This document shows, one piece after another, positions 42,673 through 44,438 of a stretch of DNA of 44,438 nt; position 1 is the stretch's first letter; every line of letters begins with the position of its first letter. The stretch is from assembly GCA_030622955.1 (NCBI GenBank), contig JAUXFM010000009.1, positions 1 to 44,438 on the forward strand, in the 5' to 3' direction. The position numbers and the translations under genes were made by a program. A model generated the notes under the pieces. The model was given only the letters and a program-made list of their open reading frames with translations. It ran no database searches and had not been told where the DNA came from. Origin of the DNA: Lentisphaerales bacterium (GTDB lineage: Bacteria > Verrucomicrobiota > Kiritimatiellia > JAUXFM01).

Positions 42673-44076
42673 ATGACCAACAAAACAGCACCACCCACCC
42701 TTCTTGACAACGACTGCAACAGCGCGCTCCATGTCGCCGCGCGCGATGGCTATTATGGGGAAGTGCAGCAGCTTCTTGCCGATGGCGTGGACGTGAATGC
42801 CAGCAACAAGAACGGTGCTGCCGCATTGAATTTCGCAGTAGCGCAGGACGAAGAACAGATTGTTCAATTATTGATAGATCACGGGGCCGACCTTGAACAT
42901 AGAGACAGAGATACCGGTTCTACACCGTTGCTCACAACTTTGATGACAGGGAATAATAGCAGGATCGCTAGAATGCTGATGGATGCCGGTGCAGACACAA
43001 CAGTGATCGATTCAGATGGATATACGGTCCTTCACATGGCCGCATATGTCGACGACGCAGGGATCTTCATCAGATTCATCAAGAATGGCGTTGATGTGAA
43101 TGCCAGGAATAATAAAGGTGACACACCTCTCAAGTATTGCGCGCTATTTGGGGCATGGAAAGAAGCACGACTCCTGATCCATTGCGGTGCAGCCGTAGAT
43201 ATTGCGGACAACAATGGAGACACGGCATTGCATACGGCTATTCTTTCTGCTAACCCGGACATGGCTGAGCTCCTGTTGAATGCTGGAGCCAGCACGGATG
43301 TTCAGAATTCACAAGGGAAGACCCCCATGCACTGGGCAGACTGCTACCAAGACGAGAAGTGCAAGAATCTCCTGATCCAGCACGGGGCATCGATTCCTTT
43401 CTCTTTACCCGATTTCATGACTGAGCAGAATCTTGGCACGGATTCTGGCACCAGGGCCAGGAAGAAGCACTGGCTTGACCTTCCCAGACTTCACACGTCT
43501 GTAATTCAAGGTCGACTAGAAAGAGTGGAGAACATGTTGCAATCGGGTGAAGACGTAAATAGTACGGACAAATATGAGTATACGCCGTTGCATTGGATCG
43601 CGAGTGCTTTCCGACGCTCGGAACATATAGCGAAACTGCTCATCGACTACGGCGCAGATGTTAACGCTCAAGACAGGTGGGGAGCGACGCCTCTTCATGC
43701 TGTGGCAACATCTTGGAAGGAAGAGCGAGAGAACGAGTCAGAATTGGCAGTGATCCTGTTGGCCGCAGGGGCAGAGTTGAACGCGCATAATGGCAACGCG
43801 GGGACCCCTCTATATGACGCCGTTACACAGGGTCACAGCAAGCTCGTGCAAACTCTCATTCTTAAAGGGGCCGATGTTAGAGCCCCTGACCAATATGGAT
43901 ATACGCCGTTACATAGGGCCGTCAGAAACAACGACGTCGATATGGTAAGACTTCTTCTCAAGCATGGTGCGGATATCAGCCGGAAGGACGGGAGAGGCTG
44001 GAGTCCTTTAAATCGTGCTGTTTCCGAGAAACAGGATAAATTAGTGAAGATTCTGGAAGATAAGGGTCCGGTCTGA
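42673..44076 (+). CDS. Ankyrin-repeat protein
   Basis: 467 residues consisting almost wholly of ankyrin repeats. About seven fill residues 14-242 (for example NSALHVAARDGYYGEVQQLLADGVDVNA and GDTALHTAILSANPDMAELLLNAGA). A polar linker (243-268, TDSGTRARKKHW) separates them from about six more (270-467, for example GYTPLHRAVRNNDVDMVRLLLKHGADI). There is no signal peptide, membrane segment or enzymatic domain, so it is probably a cytosolic binding protein with an unknown partner. The final KGPV and stop are encoded in a 36-bp repeat interrupted by a MITE-like element. It diverges from the AbiE operon. Confidence 0.9.
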   Translation: MTNKTAPPTLLDNDCNSALHVAARDGYYGEVQQLLADGVDVNASNKNGAAALNFAVAQDEEQIVQLLIDHGADLEHRDRDTGSTPLLTTLMTGNNSRIARMLMDAGADTTVIDSDGYTVLHMAAYVDDAGIFIRFIKNGVDVNARNNKGDTPLKYCALFGAWKEARLLIHCGAAVDIADNNGDTALHTAILSANPDMAELLLNAGASTDVQNSQGKTPMHWADCYQDEKCKNLLIQHGASIPFSLPDFMTEQNLGTDSGTRARKKHWLDLPRLHTSVIQGRLERVENMLQSGEDVNSTDKYEYTPLHWIASAFRRSEHIAKLLIDYGADVNAQDRWGATPLHAVATSWKEERENESELAVILLAAGAELNAHNGNAGTPLYDAVTQGHSKLVQTLILKGADVRAPDQYGYTPLHRAVRNNDVDMVRLLLKHGADISRKDGRGWSPLNRAVSEKQDKLVKILEDKGPV

Positions 44077-44303
44077 ATGGCACTAACTTAAGCATATTCA
44101 ACACGCTATTCCCCCAATGTTCTCCAGGCTTCTCGAGGGATACTAGGAATGTGATGCCGAAGCATACACTTTCGAAGTTACCCAATATTCATAAGGATCA
44201 AATACGCTTTCATTACCTGAACGTAACGACCTGTATACAAGTCACATTAACCAATGTTTCCAGGATGTCTTCCATGTCAAAAGGGCTTAAGTTAGTGCCA
44301 TTC
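44075..44303. mobile_element. MITE-like non-autonomous element with 19-bp terminal inverted repeats
   Basis: GAATGGCACTAACTTAAGC (44075-44093) and its exact reverse complement GCTTAAGTTAGTGCCATTC (44285-44303) bound a 229-bp unit with no transposase gene. Both ends are flanked directly by GGGTCCGGTCT (44064-44074 and 44304-44314), an 11-bp target duplication. The uninterrupted target is present at 42402-42437. The terminal sequence and duplication length resemble, from memory, the IS4 family. Confidence 0.85.
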
Positions 44304-44331
44304 GGGTCCGGTCTAAACACTCAACAAACGG
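44304..44331. repeat. 36-bp direct repeat, right part of the interrupted copy
   Basis: GGGTCCGGTCT followed by AAACACTCAACAAACGG, identical to 42410-42437. The left part of this copy is 44056-44074, inside the end of the ankyrin gene. The following 44332-44438 shows no gene. Confidence 0.92.
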
Positions 44332-44438
44332 TGGCCGGGCTCACGAAACTGGCCCAGTCGTTATGTTAGTATTGGCACCAGGTTGTAGGTTAAGTATCTC
44401 TCCATTATGGGTGCATTGTCAAGCCGGGCTCGGAGGGA

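Noticed and set aside
42402-44331. Direct repeats considered as a CRISPR or prophage attachment pair
   Set aside because: Only two copies exist, far apart and without spacers, and no integrase or cas gene is present. The insertion/empty-site explanation fits exactly.
44151-44369. 72-codon open frame inside and beyond the MITE-like element
   Set aside because: It crosses the terminal repeat and the flanking duplication, has no ribosome-binding site and resembles no transposase.

Overview
The window is a dense stretch of chromosome from a Gram-negative bacterium of about 52 percent GC. The Gram-negative call rests on a lipoprotein-type TPR protein, a GspL/GspM-like pair of secretion-apparatus proteins, a CpxP/Spy-like membrane-anchored protein, sigma-54 control and a full biotin pathway. 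The nusA-infB-rbfA-truB-ribF-rpsO-pnp gene order and the family assortment resemble PVC-group bacteria (Lentisphaerae/Kiritimatiellota-like). That is a low-confidence inference because no rRNA is present.

Layout. 1-7505: the 5' part of folE2 (minus), then a PfkB sugar kinase and dinB (plus), a CpxP-like protein, tRNA-Pro(UGG) and a zf-TFIIB protein (minus). A strong sigma-70-type promoter then leads a coupled operon: a membrane protein carrying a receiver fragment, a PAS histidine kinase and an NtrC-type sigma-54 activator. 7533-15804: the minus-strand nusA operon for transcription, translation initiation and RNA turnover, read from a promoter set inside nested inverted repeats with an intrinsic-terminator-like hairpin in its leader. 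15893-22368: a PlsC-like acyltransferase; a minus-strand TPR/DUF6941-like/alr operon; then a plus-strand small membrane protein, GspL-like, GspM-like and nitroreductase. 22400-28866: a TPR lipoprotein-cvpA-dnaG operon (minus), rpmE with its terminator, and prfA-prmC, the release factor and its methylase. 28888-34629: a complete six-gene biotin operon, bioB-bioF-bioH-bioC-bioD-bioA, with the five genes after bioB coupled by 4-base overlaps. 34769-40452: an SrkA-like kinase overlapping a UvrD/Rep helicase, then typA and rnhA.

40453-44438 is accessory. It holds an AbiE-type (type IV) toxin-antitoxin pair whose promoter is overlapped by a perfect inverted repeat and looks leaderless, a strongly structured intergenic region, and a cytosolic ankyrin-repeat protein. 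Past the ankyrin gene lies a 229-bp element with perfect 19-bp terminal inverted repeats and an 11-bp target duplication. It has interrupted one of two 36-bp direct repeats that flank the ankyrin gene, and the other copy preserves the uninterrupted site. This MITE-like element with its internal empty-site control, and the structured region beside it, are the most distinctive signals here.

The rest is mainly housekeeping, with local oddities: the truncated receiver, an HX4E acyltransferase motif, an NLPY release-factor methylase motif and a Cys-rich BioA insertion.
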